Assembly: GCA_964016875.1 (NCBI GenBank)
Contig: OZ024718.1
Span: forward strand, 8,995,001-9,059,000
Direction: 5' to 3'
From: Fallopia convolvulus
Taxonomy: Eukaryota; Streptophyta; Magnoliopsida; Caryophyllales; Polygonaceae
DNA: 64,000 nt
This document shows, in pieces, positions 11,971-23,521 of this stretch; position 1 is the stretch's first letter, and each line of letters starts with the position of its first letter. The position numbers and the translations under genes were made by a program. The notes below the pieces were generated by a model. It was not told the DNA's origin and did not search any database. It saw only the letters and a list, made by a program, of their open reading frames with translations.

Positions 11971-13139
11971 AAATGGTTAGTACTCAAAAACCCTGATTAA
12001 CCGTCTCTGAGAAATACAGAAAGAGTTCCTTTCCAAGGAAGTGCACATAGTTCATTTGTTTGATGATTGACATCAAGATGGCTCTGGAGGGGAGATTTGG
12101 AGAAAGGGGCTATCCCCATACACGGTTGGATGAAAAAAATTAGTTTATGGGTTTTGGTATGTGTATTCTTTTTGAGATTTATGCAATATGTTTTTTATTC
12201 TAACGTGACTTGTAGCTTGTGACTTGTGTAGCTATTACATAATCATGGTAAGAGAAGTTCGGTATCTGGGTGGTACAACGTTGTTTTCTGTTAATGCATG
12301 AAAGTTTTTGAGTGCTTGATCGGTGTTCAGGTGGTACATCCTCCAAAAATACAGAAGAAATCTCGCAGTTTCTGTAAAGAGATGTTCTAACTAAAAGATG
12401 AAAAGATAACTAAATCCTTGGAAAAGGTTTGTGAATTAAGTGTAAGGTTTAGAATAGGAGATATACATCATGAGTTTATGACTCACGAGGCAATCCCGCA
12501 GTACCGGTCCTGTAGTTTTTTTTTTCTTTTTGTAGCAGCATTGTAAAAAGCACATTCAAAGAATGAAAACATCCATTTGCTAAACATCTATCACAAGATA
12601 TTGGCACCCCTCAAAGAACCTTTAGAGTCTCTAAAGGTGAGTTTCAAGTTAAATTTGTTACACAAGAAATTTGAACAAATGCAAAATGAGAGTCCTTCCC
12701 ATAACCTATCTCGCACAAGAAATTGCCAACCTTCAACATCCTGTTGCACCCGTCTTGTAGTTTTTCTTTTTGTAGCAACATTGTAAAAATCATCTTTCGT
12801 GTCCATGGGATTTTATGTTTTTTCTTTTGGTGTTTCAAAAAAAAGTTATTCATTTTGACATTCTTCGTGTTTGTACTACTTACCTCACCCAAAATCAAAT
12901 TTACATCCACTTTTATTCATGTTTATGTCAAAAAAAACTGCGTCCCTTTTGCTTGTAATAAGTTGTATACCCTTTTGAGATTATAAGTTCAATTGTGAAT
13001 TATAGTACGTAATAACTGTGTTCAAAGGAACGCCTGAGGCACCGGTTCGAAGGAACGAACGCTTGGCTTTAGGTGAGTTCCGAAGGGATGAAAGGAAGTC
13101 ATAAAGCAGGACCTCGCCCTCCTAGCAGTTACAACAGAT
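11971..13139. other. Downstream region of the FkbM gene, no further gene
   Basis: The first few hundred bases are probably 3' untranslated sequence. Open frames at 12577-12986 on both strands lack recognisable domains. A spaced direct repeat is described separately. Confidence 0.4.
12508..12795. repeat. Spaced direct repeat of about 45 bp
   Basis: CTGTAGTTTTTTTTTTCTTTT followed by TGTAGCAGCATTGTAAAAA (12508-12553) recurs as CTTGTAGTTTTTCTTTTTG and TAGCAACATTGTAAAAA (about 12755-12790), about 245 bp apart. Confidence 0.6.
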
Positions 13140-13142
13140 TTA

Positions 13143-13606
13143 GGCTCCGTTCGATAAATCGATACTTATCGGTGTTGATGCTGATGTTGATGTTGATGCT
13201 GATACTTATGGTTGTTGATGTTGATCGTGGATGCTGATATGGGATAGTGATATGAGTTGTTTATTTTCCAAATAATCCGGAATGTGTTCGGTAAACTGAA
13301 TTGCTGATATTTTAAGCAAGAGGTGTAAAATTACTAAAAATGACTTAATGAAGGATAAAAAAAAATAAAAAATAAAATTTAATTGGGAAATCACGTGGGT
13401 CCCGCTTACTTATATTTTGGTAAAAAAGTTAGCTTATTTGACATAAGGTTGGGGGTGCTGATTATTTTTTCAGCAGATAAGTATCGGATATAACCAACTT
13501 ATTTCAAATAAGAAAATTTTGCCGAACACATAAAACGAAGCTTATTTTTTCCATATAAGTAACTGGGTACTTATAAGTATCCATATAAACGTTGCCGAAC
13601 GGAGCC
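13143..13606. mobile_element. Tourist-like (PIF/Harbinger) MITE
   Basis: A 464-bp element starts GGCTCCGTTCG and ends CGAACGGAGCC. It is flanked by TTA at 13140-13142 and 13607-13609. Terminal GGCTCCGTTCGG-type repeats with a 3-bp TTA duplication are typical of PIF/Harbinger MITEs. The left arm has a TGATG/TTGATG microsatellite-like stretch (13170-13235). Confidence 0.85.
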
Positions 13607-13794
13607 TTAGCCATGTGCAGGGACCAATGGTGGGAGAGAATTATAGTGGCAGAGCGGTAGTAGAGAAGTGTTGGAGGGAGTGTCTCACCTGCCCCTTCTC
13701 TTCTCGCCCCTAACTCTTTTCCTTTTTTTTTTTTTTTGCATACCTTCTAGTCTTTTTTGTCAATGCTTGTTCTCCTTTGACCTTTTGCGCTGCT

Positions 13795-13890
13795 TTTACT
13801 CGGGGCAAGTGTGCGTATATCTTGACCCTCCAGATTCTGTTTTAAACTGGGATCCAACTAGGTAGATGTTGTTATTGTTGTAATAAGTTG
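13795..13890 (+). mobile_element. SINE 3' fragment (Au-like tail)
   Basis: GTGTGCGTATATCTTGACCC, then CCAGATTCTG and GGGATCCAACTAGGTAGATG, end in TTGTTATTGTTGTAA. This arrangement resembles the conserved 3' part of Au/TS-type plant SINEs, which end in TTG repeats. The tRNA-related head was not found, so this is a 5'-truncated or decayed copy. Confidence 0.45.
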
Positions 13891-14690
13891 TGTTCAAAGA
13901 TGTGGAATTAGAGGGAATGTTTGAGGATTCTGGTTCGAAGAAGGAGACATTGTTGGGGTTTACTAATTTGTGGCTTGGAGATTGTGATCTCAATAGCTTA
14001 GTGTTTTTTCTACTTGTGTTTATTTGAATAACCATATGCGAATTTCAAAAGAAATTGCTATAAATATATATAGACCAAATTATGAGTTATTTTAAAATAG
14101 ACAAAATTGTTAGAAATGTTTTTTTTTTGGCATAGTGGGATATAAATATTTTCATCTCCTTAAGATTGAGGCTAATTAAGCACTGGTGTCCACCACCACC
14201 GTCTTTGTTTCCCGGTTGTTCCTCAGTACTTGTACTTCAAATCCTGAAATATAAAATTACAAAGTTTGAGGTTAAAAGTTGCGAATTCATTGAGAGTTAA
14301 GAGTAAAATTTAATCAAGCAAATATACCTTTGAGGGAAGAAATGCCATCTTGGGATGAATCAAATTTAGATTGGTGCTGGTTTGGGTGTTGCAAGCAGAA
14401 TTGAAGTGATGAATATCAAACAAAATGGGAGACCACCTCCATACAGTCATACACCCCCAGCTGCGGCTAGTAGTGGAAGTTTGGTTTTTGGGTGAGATGG
14501 GTTATGAGAAGGACTTAATATAAATTTAAAGGGTATCAAAAAAATAACTTATTTTTTTGAGACACCGAAAAAAAAGTAGAAATGTAGGGATACCAAAATA
14601 TATTTTATTCTCTACCTATGAAAACCACTTTCCAATTTCCACATAATGAAAGTGCTAAGACTTTTTTCGGATTCTAAGTTGCTCTAATGA
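13891..14690. other. Intergenic sequence, no gene recognised
   Basis: AT-rich DNA with short frames only. No terminal repeats, RNA genes or domains recognised. Confidence 0.4.
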
Positions 14691-14694
14691 CTAA

Positions 14695-15504
14695 GATCAT
14701 GTGTATTGGTGAGCTCCGTGAAACCCATGAAATCCAAAAAAATTCCCACTTTTTCTATTTCTCCCTCTTCCACATCATCTTATACTATTTCAATTCCATT
14801 TCATGAAACTCACATATCAATGAAACTCATGAAACCCACTTTTCTACTTTTCTCATTTCCCAACAACCATTTATTTATCTATACACAATTACAACTATAC
14901 CATTCATTTATTAATTTTAAATATTTCTTTAGCTAATTAAACAAATAAAAATTTGGCTAATTTTATTATATTTTTAAGTCTCGGGTTTCTAAATATGTTC
15001 TAAATTTTTAAAAAAATTGGTGCAAATTAAATTAGATAAAAAATTATGAATTTTGTTATTTCTTTAAGTTAAAACTTTGAGTTGTATAATAATGTGGTTA
15101 AATGTGTGTTTGTTTACTCTAAACCAACCGAAAAATTAATTTAATTTTAAAATGAATCAAATATATATAAAATTGGTGTCTATGGGTAGATAATTTTTTT
15201 TATAAGTTGTAGTATAATTTTTATTATTATTAGATAATTAAAATTTGGAAAAAATTATCAAATGCTAAATTAAGTATTCACCACTTGTAAAGAGTGCATG
15301 CCTGCCTGCCAAAAAGAAGAGTGTGCATGCCACATGTTGCATTTTAATTGGGTACTTTTACCAATCGTAAAAAGTGAAACCCAATTTGTGGAGTTTCATC
15401 TTTCGAACTCCATCAACGAGTTTCACTGACACATTTTCTTTTTTCCTTTTTTTTGAGCGAAATTCATTGTGAAATCGTGCATGAAACTACCGATGCACAT
15501 GCTC
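14695..15504. mobile_element. TAA-target MITE A (Harbinger-like), first of a head-to-tail series
   Basis: The left end GATCATGTGTATTGG matches the reverse complement of the right end (GAGCATGTGCATCGG). TAA flanks the 810-bp element at 14692-14694 and 15505-15507. The internal sequence (GTGAAACCCATGAAA, TTCATGAAACTCAC, TTTAGCTAATTAAACAAATA) is shared with the elements at 32565-32800, 34723-35471 and 35475-36240. A 76-codon open frame (14706-14936) lies in repeated sequence and is not called as a gene. Confidence 0.75.
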
Positions 15505-15558
15505 TAAGGTCATCAGCATTGGTGAACCCCATAAAACTCATGAAACCCAAAAAAATAC

Positions 15559-15602
15559 GGAGGGTGATTGCGTGACACAATGTGTGTCATGACACAATAA
15601 AT
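15559..15602. repeat. Left terminal inverted repeat of the 17-kb MULE
   Basis: Pairs with 32513-32555. It contains the palindrome TGTGTCATGACACA, then AT-rich sequence with AATAATAATAA in both arms. Confidence 0.8.
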
Positions 15603-17154
15603 ATAATAATAATAAAAGAAGAGAGAGAAGAAAAAAAGTAGAAAAAGTAGGTAGAGGCCTTCGTTTTTTAATTTTTTTTTATTTCAGCTAAGGGTACACC
15701 AAACCTATAGGATCGGGTTTAGGTTTGTATCACAGATGGGCTATTTTGTATGGGATTTAGGTTATTGGGCTTAGGTAAAATCAAATGGGCTTACATTATA
15801 AATAAATAATGGTCCTAATCAATAATAGTATATGGGCTTATATTTTACTATCAGAAATAGTATATGGGCTAGCTAATATAACATATAGTCCAAATTCATT
15901 AACATATATCATATATTCAGATCTATATCAAACTCGAGTACAATATCAAACTCGATGAAGAAAATCCAGATCTGAGAAATGGTGGATCACTCGGGTAAGC
16001 GGTTGTCGTCGCCGACTACGATGGACGAGGGGTCGATTCATGCTCTTATCCTCAAGCTGGTCGTCATCTTCGATCTTGTCGCTCACTCTGCTGTGAAGAT
16101 ATGGTGAAGAGGTGCTGGGAAAAAGGACACAAATCTGGGATATTCATAATCGATGAAATCCCGGTATCATCCCCTTCATTCTCATGTGATAAATTTTGTA
16201 GTGAATGATTTTTTTTCTGTGAATTGAACAGTAGTTGTATTTGAATTCAATTTGATGATGTTTGCTAGCATATGAACGCGATTTTGAATTTATAATTGCC
16301 AAATGGTTTTTTCTGGATAGACTGTGTTTGGGGCTAATGAAATTGCAATGTTTTTGGGTTTTCTGGTACTTAAACAAGATAAAATACAAAAAGAAAGGAA
16401 ACGAGAGAGAAAATCAGATGGATTAGGGTCAATTGATGAATCATGATTTGGAATTGGATGTTTAAGCTGGTGGTCTTGATGAATTGAGTGAATACAGTTT
16501 GCAGTTTTGCAGTGTTGATGTCTTGTGCTTGATCACATCCTTTTTTGCCTCGTTGAAACATGATGAGGAAACAAATGCAACAAGAGAGTTATTAGTTGTA
16601 GTGATGATTTTGTATGCCATTGATGAGTAGTTTTTGTACCTCAAGTTTTAAGAAATATGCAATCAAGTTTCATAGTTCTATTTGGTGTAGATCTCATGCA
16701 ATGGTATTAGTGCTATGGCATTGGTATGTATATGTTTACCATTGGCAAAAAACAAGTTTGACACTAACACATAATTGTCAACAAGAGTTAATTTCCTTTT
16801 AGTTTTTTCTTGCTTGATAATCATCTCAAGAACCAGAAATCAAAAGGTGTTGTTTGTGTTTGTCAAACACATGAAATCAAAAGACAATGCATCATAACAT
16901 AGCAAATTAGAATCACAAGCAATATCCATCATAACATAAATTATAAACATAGCAAATTAGTATCACACAAAAACCATCAAGTTGTCTTCATCCCAACCAC
17001 CAAAATCACCATCCCAACCACCATTGTTCAACCAAATATCCTCCCAGCAAAACCATCAAAAAAAAGTCTTCATCCATCCAAACAACCATCAATGTCTTCA
17101 AAACAACCTTCAAAGATATTAACAAAACAACTTAAAACCGACAACACCAACACC
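15603..17154. other. Left arm of the 17-kb MULE; one small ORF
   Basis: Mostly AT-rich with no recognised domain. A 42-codon ORF (15979-16107, plus strand) starts in a locally GC-rich stretch (GCGGTTGTCGTCGCCGACTA) unlike its surroundings. That looks like a captured host-gene fragment, but no family is recognised. The segment at 16850-17050 has imperfect repeats of ATCATAACATA and ACCACCAAAATCACC words. Confidence 0.3.
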
Positions 17155-17670
17155 TTACCTTTTCCTCTTCAACATCTTCTTCTCCTTTGTGGCCTCCTCA
17201 AGCTCCAGCACCTCGTCCTTCATGTAAGCTCTCAAATAATTCTCCACTGCACGGTGCACGACCTTCCTTTTCGCTGTTGTCCTCCTTCCCGTGCTCTTGG
17301 AGATTTGGGAAGCGTGTTGCAGGAGCTCTCGGACGTTGTAGGATTGCTTCTTCCTACCTAGAAAGTATGGACATTGAAGGGAGCCATCTTTCCTCCTCAA
17401 TTGATCAATTCCTTGAACAAGATTGTAGTAAGGTCCGTCGGGCTTGTCAACGTAATCATCAATGTCTGAGTAATCTATGCCAGTGGATTCAGATTGAACG
17501 TCGTAGAGGTCCTCCCCTGCCTTGGACATCTCCTCTTGGAACATCTCCTCTTGAGCCTGGGCTAGCTTCTCCTGTGCCTGGGCCAGCTTCTCTTGTGCCC
17601 TGAGCATCTCTTCCTGTGCCTAGGCCAGCTCTGCCTGTGCTTGGGCCAGATCCGCCTGTGTCTTCGACAT
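17155..17670 (-). pseudogene. Coiled-coil protein with zf-XS-like domain carried by the MULE
   Basis: From the ATG at 17670 the frame reads heptad-like repeats of AQEKLAQ/AQAELA, then an acidic linker, a putative zf-XS-like module (about residues 90-145) and a Lys/Arg-rich end (KKMLKRKR). The module reads CPYFLGRKKQSYN, then RELLQHAS, then HRAVENYLRAYM. zf-XS domains occur in SGS3 and in IDN2/FDM proteins of RNA-directed DNA methylation. Here the second Cys of the usual CPxC is Phe, so zinc binding may be lost. One in-frame TAG (17620-17622) interrupts the coiled coil near the start; the frame downstream of it is 150 codons from an internal ATG (17607). Whether it is expressed is unknown. The zf-XS assignment is by motif recall. 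Confidence 0.5.
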
Positions 17671-19130
17671 CTAAACATTTATGTGTACATCAAATTAGTA
17701 AAGCAGGGACTATAAAGAATGAAAGGTGTGCTATATGAACAAAATTAGTATTTTTTACAAATTAGTAATGAAAAAAAGAGTGACATTCGACCCATATTTT
17801 CATGAATTGACCAATAATTTGCTTATTTATCCAATATATGAATAATTGACCCATATTTTTCTTATTTAGAAAAAAAAAACATTTCTAAGAATTTATAGAA
17901 ACAATTGACCCATATTTTCCTTATTTACCCAATATATCAACAATTCTATGCCATATTTTACTTATTTACCCAATATATCAACAATTCTATTCCATATTTT
18001 TCTTATTTACAAAAAAACACCTTTCTATGAATTTATAGAAATAATTGACCCATAATTTCATTTATTGCAACAAGTGGACCATACTTTCCTTATTTAGATG
18101 ATAGTTGACCCGTGTTTTCATTTATTGCAACAAGGGGACCATACTTTCCTTATTTAGACAACAAACATATCAAGAAACCATATCCATATCCACAAGCCAT
18201 AAACGACAAATAGTATAGCCCTAGATCAGAGAAACAACATGAAAAGGAAGGACATTCACAAAACCCTAGATTTCAACCTTGTATCATCTCCACTTTGAAC
18301 TCAATCGACTACAAAGACCCAAACCCTAAACACAATCAATAAAGGACAGTATCAATCGCCTAATGCAAATGAAGGACAGTCTCAATTGAATGATCAATTA
18401 AACCCTTTGGAACTCAATCGACTACAAGACCCAAACCCTAAACACAATCAATAAACAAAATCAACATCCAACAGTCTCAAAGTACAACGATTTTAGACTA
18501 GATTTAAAACAAAATCGCATGCAACACATGAACATGCCAATTGATGTATTAAAGACCCAAACCCTAACCCAAATCATGCGTGTATAAAAACACAATCGAT
18601 TCACACCACAGGGAAGAGAAAGAAGAAATCAACCATGCCAAGAAGGGTTGAAGAGAGTACCTTAATTCAAAAAAACTGAAAGTTGGGAGGGTTGAAGTCT
18701 TGAAGAGTTTATCCTTCTATCGCGTCTCAGGCAAAGAGGAAGGAAGAAGGGATAAAGTTGAAGAGAAGGAAGAAGGGAGGCGGAGTTGAAGAGAAGTTGA
18801 TGAGAAGTTGAAGTGACATGTCTCAAACAAGTACTCCCTCTTTCTTAACGCGGTTAATTTTTCGAATTTACTAAATTAATTAAATGAAAATATTAACCGA
18901 CGATTCAAATTACCACCCTAATTATCCACAATATTGGGTTGGGCCCCCGTTTATACTAAAGCCCAATTATGCGGGCGGGTTTTGAGAAACTGGGTTCGAA
19001 TTAGGGTTTCCATAATAGAGCAAATTAATATGTTGTTATGGTAACGAAATCTTTGGATAAATTAATTTTAATAAATATTACTGATATTAATTTATTAGGG
19101 AACATATAGAACCTATTGATTTTTTTGTCA
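17671..19130. other. MULE interior without a clear gene
   Basis: The region 17780-18170 has several imperfect repeats of TTGACCCATATTTTCCTTATT. The region 18290-18480 has duplicated AACCCTAAACACAATCAATAA words. On the minus strand, 18620-18800 is CT-rich, like a 5' leader of the zf-XS-like ORF, but no TATA box is clear. Confidence 0.35.
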
Positions 19131-19138
19131 ATGCTAAG

Positions 19139-19593
19139 TAGAGCTATCAAAAGTTGACCCGACCCGGAAAACCGACCCGAACCGCCCAAAAAATTTAGGG
19201 TCAAGACCCGAAAATTTGAACCCGAAACCCAAAATAAACCGAACCCGATAGACCCGAAACCCGTTGGGTTCAAACCCGAAAAAACCGTTGGGTTGACCCA
19301 ATTTGTTATATTTTAAGAATATATAATATATTTTGAAAATTATAATATATTTTATTATTAAAATATATAAAAATAATAGATTTATTATTAAATATCATTT
19401 TTTAAATAAAAATATTTTAATAATTGTAAAAAAATCAATTTTCTTGACCTGTTAGGTCGACCCGACCCGCCCGACAACCCGTAATGACCCGACCCGATTT
19501 GACCGATGACCCGTTACGACCCGAACCCGACTCAACCCGAACCCTAAATAACCAAACCCGAACCCGACACGACCGACCCGTTTGACACCTCTA
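19139..19593. mobile_element. hAT-type MITE, copy 2
   Basis: A 455-bp element with ends TAGAGCTATCAAA and (reverse complement of right end) TAGAGGTGTCAAA. The 8-bp duplication ATGCTAAG lies at 19131-19138 and 19594-19601, with a shared TA after it on both sides. GACCCG-rich arms surround an AT core, as in copies 1 and 3. It is nested in the 17-kb MULE. Confidence 0.88.
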
Positions 19594-20096
19594 ATGCTAA
19601 GTAAAGCCTTGTTTAATTAAATGCTTATTTTACCTACCACCTTGGTTAAAATAAATATAAACCCTAATCTTTATTAGTTTAGTATTTGAAATTTGGTACT
19701 TGCCATTATGATTTTTTTTGGTAGAAAGTACTTAATGATTTTTTTTCATGACTATTGAGTATCTATCTAACAATAACAAACCTTAGTTTAGTATTCCAAA
19801 TAGGTTAATTTATGCAAGTTTAGGGTGATTTTAAGCAATTTAAGAAAATTGTCACTATCATCCTATACCATATCTCTAATTTGAAACAAAGGAACCAAAG
19901 TAAATATACGTGTATTTAACCAAATTAAAAGATAGGATTTAAGGGGAAACTTTAATTTCATTACGAAAAAACAAAGACAACAATATGCACTCCAGGAGTG
20001 CATTTAGGGAATGAAAAAAAGCACAACAACAACAAGACATATGTTTCCCCTAGCCAAGAATCCTACTCAAGATCGATCTTCGGAATTCCATCGTCA

Positions 20097-20468
20097 TCAA
20101 CTGGGAGTCTTCCTTCCAGACCTACGAGCCGATTTGGACCCGCTCGGAGGTGTAGATGTATCTAGTGGTATGAGTCGTTTTGGTGTCACTTGGGCTCCGG
20201 GTGCGGTAAATACTTGATGCTCTTGTTCGAAGAGCATCAATAGATCCACCAAAGGTGGATCCTCCGCTAGGACCTTCCTCGTGTCAGCCGCAAGCCCCTT
20301 GCGTAGAAGTCGAACATAGAACATCCTGGTTTGGATGGTCAGGTTGTTGGCTATTGATTGCGCCTTGTCGAACATGGACAAGAGGCCAGTTTCAGAGATT
20401 GGAGTGGCGGGCACTTCTTCAAGAGCCTGGGTGGCGTCAAGGGGGGTTCTTGGGCTCTTTTCCGCCAT
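20097..20468 (-). CDS. Unrecognised 123-aa ORF with upstream TATA box, in the MULE
   Basis: The frame begins MAEKSPRTPLDATQ and ends SARRSGRKTPS. The start was chosen because a TATAAAT box (20531-20537, minus strand) lies about 63 bp upstream of this ATG. A longer reading from 20561 would start upstream of the TATA box. The middle (about residues 30-90) is predicted helical with hydrophobic and charged residues (LLSMFDKAQS, FYVRLLRKGL, LVDLLMLFEQ). The C-terminus is basic and Ser/Pro-rich. I recognise no family. It could be an accessory protein of the MULE or a captured gene fragment. It lacks in-frame stops, unlike the transposase. Confidence 0.45.
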   Translation of the reverse strand: MAEKSPRTPLDATQALEEVPATPISETGLLSMFDKAQSIANNLTIQTRMFYVRLLRKGLAADTRKVLAEDPPLVDLLMLFEQEHQVFTAPGAQVTPKRLIPLDTSTPPSGSKSARRSGRKTPS

Positions 20469-20530
20469 TTTCGTTTTTTGGTAGTTGAGGGTTGAAGACA
20501 AGTGATAGTGGAGGATTCTAAATGAGGTGT

Positions 20531-20537
20531 ATTTATA
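20531..20537 (-). promoter_or_regulatory. Candidate TATA box for the 123-aa ORF
   Basis: TATAAAT on the minus strand, about 63 bp upstream of the proposed ATG at 20468. Confidence 0.4.
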
Positions 20538-21124
20538 ATAGAGCGTTAAGTATAATGTCATTAATAAAAAAGAAACGTTTTAATGAACAAATAGGTTTAG
20601 GGTTTTGTGGGAAATTTAAATCAGCCAATACAAAATTAATCTTGTGGTTCCGAGGCATTGATTGCACCGTTTAAAAAAAACAGGATATTTAATCAAAAAA
20701 AGCATGCTACAAAGGTGGATTCGAAAGGTTTTTGACGATTTGGTTTATAAGGCAATAATTTAAGAGTACCCATAATTTAATAGGGATTTTATCAATTCAA
20801 AATCAAGATATGTTATCTAGGGGATATATATGTAACATTCCAAACCCATGCATCGTTCAAATTTACATATAGTTATATTTTCGTCATAGAAGACTTTATG
20901 ATTTATATAAAGTCTTTTTTTTAGTAAATTGTAAACAATTATTTGTTTTTTCGATTAAATGATATAAAAATTATTATTAGGGAACATTCAAATAAGTAAA
21001 ATATATGCATTCAAAATAATGTAACCGTACTAGTAAGTATATAAAAAAACATGTATGTATTTCGAAAAAAAAATAGGAGTATAAGATACTTAAAATAGGA
21101 GGGTTAGGGTTTAGGGTATCTTAT

Positions 21125-21815
21125 ACCCTAAACATGTATAGCGCTTTCTTATAAGAAGGATCGATTCTAAATGAATGTAACACTTTGTTATAAGAATGAT
21201 CGATTCTAAAGGAATATATCGCTTTCCTATAAGAATGGACGGCTCTAAATGAATGTAACACTTTGTTATAAGAATGATCGACCCTAAAGGAATATATCGC
21301 TTTCTTATAAGAATGAACGACTCTAAATGAATGTAACACTTGGTTATAAGAATGATTGATTCTAAATGAATGTAACACTTTGTTATAAGAATGGCCGATT
21401 CTAAATGAATGTAACACTTTGTTATAAGCATTATCGATTCTAAAGGAATATATCGCTTTCTTATAAGAATGAACGACTCTAAATGAATGTAACACTTTGT
21501 TATAAGAATGATCGATTCTAAATGAATGTAACACTTTGTTATAAGAATGATCAAATTCAAAGGAATAAATCGCTTTCTTATAAGAACGATCCAATTGAAA
21601 GGAATATAACGCTTTCTTATGGGAATGATCGATTCGAAATAAATACAATGCTTTTTTTATAGGAATGATCGATTCTTAATGGAATATAGCGCTTTCTTAT
21701 AAGAAGGGTCGACTCTAAATGAATGTAACACTTTGTTATAAGAATGATCGATTCTAAATGAATCTAACACTTTGTTATAAGAATGATTCTAAAGGAATAT
21801 TCCATTAAACCCTAA
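21125..21815. repeat. 39-bp minisatellite
   Basis: About 17 units of 39 bp alternate between two main forms: one with GAATGTAACACTTTGTTATA, the other with GAATATATCGCTTTCTTATA. Both are joined by AGAATGATCGATTCTAAA-like sequence. Because 39 is a multiple of three, two minus-strand frames stay open over the array (21121-21648 and 21111-21560) and would encode 13-residue repeats. They have no promoter-like context and are not called as genes. Shorter degenerate stretches of the same units occur at 21895-22060 and 22850-23300. Confidence 0.85.
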
Positions 21816-21872
21816 ACCCTAAACCTTATACCCTATACCCTATACCCTATACCCTAAACCCTAAACCCTAAA
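21803..21872. repeat. Interstitial telomere-like repeats, block 1
   Basis: Runs of CCCTAAA with CCCTATA variants follow the 39-bp array. A small inverted pair (GGGTTTAGGG at 21106 and CCCTAAAC at 21125) marks the other side of the array. Confidence 0.85.
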
Positions 21873-22205
21873 CAACTTGATCTAGAGTGCAACGATCTAT
21901 TCTAAATGAATGTAACACTTTGTTATAATTAAGAATGATCAAATTGAAAGGAATATAACACTTTCTTATAAGAATGATCGAAACGAGAGGAATGTATCGT
22001 TTCTAGAGTGTAACGATTTCATATAAGAATGATCAAATCTAGAGAGTAACGATTTCACATAATATCATAGAATGCCCCCTAATTCATCAATTGTTATTAT
22101 AATGAATTGTTTGGAACATTTAAATTAATATTGATGTATATATTCAATTAAATCAAACGCAAGCCCTTCATTATGAAACAAAAAATGTTCGTATAAAAAT
22201 CGATT

Positions 22206-22276
22206 GCTAATGCGGCACAATTGGTCCAGGTACGCGCATATGCTAGTGAGGTCAATGGTTCAAAACGGGGCGATTG
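22206..22276 (+). other. tRNA-like segment (SINE head or pseudo-tRNA), copy 1
   Basis: GCGGCACAATTGGTCC resembles an A box, and GGTTCAAAACGGGGC, about 45 bp downstream, resembles a B box; T-rich runs follow. Spacing fits a tRNA-derived pol III promoter. The stems are incomplete, so it is not a functional tRNA gene. Confidence 0.4.
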
Positions 22277-22882
22277 AAAGCCACCCTTTTTTTGTTTTTT
22301 TTCTCTCTCTTGAGAACTTATGCGGAGTACCAAATCCAAAGAGCGTTAATTGCAATTGTGACTACACGGATCTTGGAAATTTAAATCGAATTTAAATAGT
22401 AATTAATTACAATTGGGCATTCAATTAACGAGGCAATTATTGCACTGTTTTAATGCAGTTGAGGTTGATGACGTTTATGTTGGTAAGGCAAAACGTTTTT
22501 TTTAGCGAGCAAGGCAAAACATTAATTTTTTTTTTGGTAAAATAGGAGGGCTATTTTTACCCAGAGGCAAAACTTTAATTAATCTTTTGTTTAGGCAAAA
22601 CTTTAATTAATCTTATAGTAAACAAAATGTAACACTAGTTCACTACTACTAACTTTAATCAATTTTTGAGAGAGTGATTGTAAACTTTAGAGATATATAT
22701 CATTCATCATTAATTAGGTAAATAGAATACTATGATAAAAAATTATATTATTTTATTAGAGGTAATATTAATTCAAATATATGTATTCGTGCAATATCTT
22801 TTAAATGATGAATACTAGTATGATATAAAATTAATATTATTAAAAGATTCTAAATGAATGTAACACTAATTGATCCTAGTTA

Positions 22883-22938
22883 CCCTAAACCCTTAAACCT
22901 AAACCCTAAACCCTAAACCCTAAACCCTAAACCCTAAA
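22883..22938. repeat. Interstitial telomere-like repeats, block 2
   Basis: About seven CCCTAAA units, mostly perfect, at the start of the second larger unit. Isolated CCCTAAA words occur again at 24128-24145. Confidence 0.85.
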
Positions 22939-23450
22939 ATTGATATAGAGTGTAACGATCTATTCGAAATGAATGTAACACTTTGTTATAAGAATGAACG
23001 ACTCTAAATGAATGTAAGACTTTGTTATAAGAATGATCGAATCGAAAGGAATATAACACTTTCTTATGGAATGATCGAATTGAAATGAATTCAAAACTTT
23101 CTTATAGAATGATAGATTCTTAAATGAATAATTACGCTTTCTTATAAGAATGATCGATTCTAAATAAATATTCCTCTTTCTTATAAGAATGAACGACTAA
23201 AGGAATGTCACGCCATTTCTTATTAGAATGATCAAACTGAAAGGAACATAGTTCGATTTCATATAAGAATATATGATCGATTCTAGAGTGTAACGATTTC
23301 ACATAAGATCATAGAATGCCCCCCTAATTCATCAATTGTTATTACAATGAATTGTATAGAACATATAAATTAATATTGATATATTTATTCAATTAAATCA
23401 AAAGCTTCGACTTAAGTATAAAACAATAATTTTTCCTATTAAAATCGATT

Positions 23451-23521
23451 GCCAATGCGGCACAATTGGTCCACGTACGCGCATATGTTAGTGAGGTCTA
23501 GCGTTCGAAACGGGGCGAGCG
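23451..23521 (+). other. tRNA-like segment, copy 2
   Basis: Diverged copy of the segment at 22206, in the second larger unit. The B-box-like word here is CGTTCGAAAC, closer to the pol III consensus. A T-run follows at about 23531. Confidence 0.4.

Noticed and set aside
21111..21648. Two long minus-strand ORFs of 149 and 175 codons
   Set aside because: They only follow the 39-bp satellite, whose length is a multiple of three. Repeats show no protein family and there is no promoter or intron context.
21125..21815. CRISPR-like array of regularly spaced repeats
   Set aside because: There are no unique spacers; whole 39-bp units repeat in tandem. The organism is a plant.
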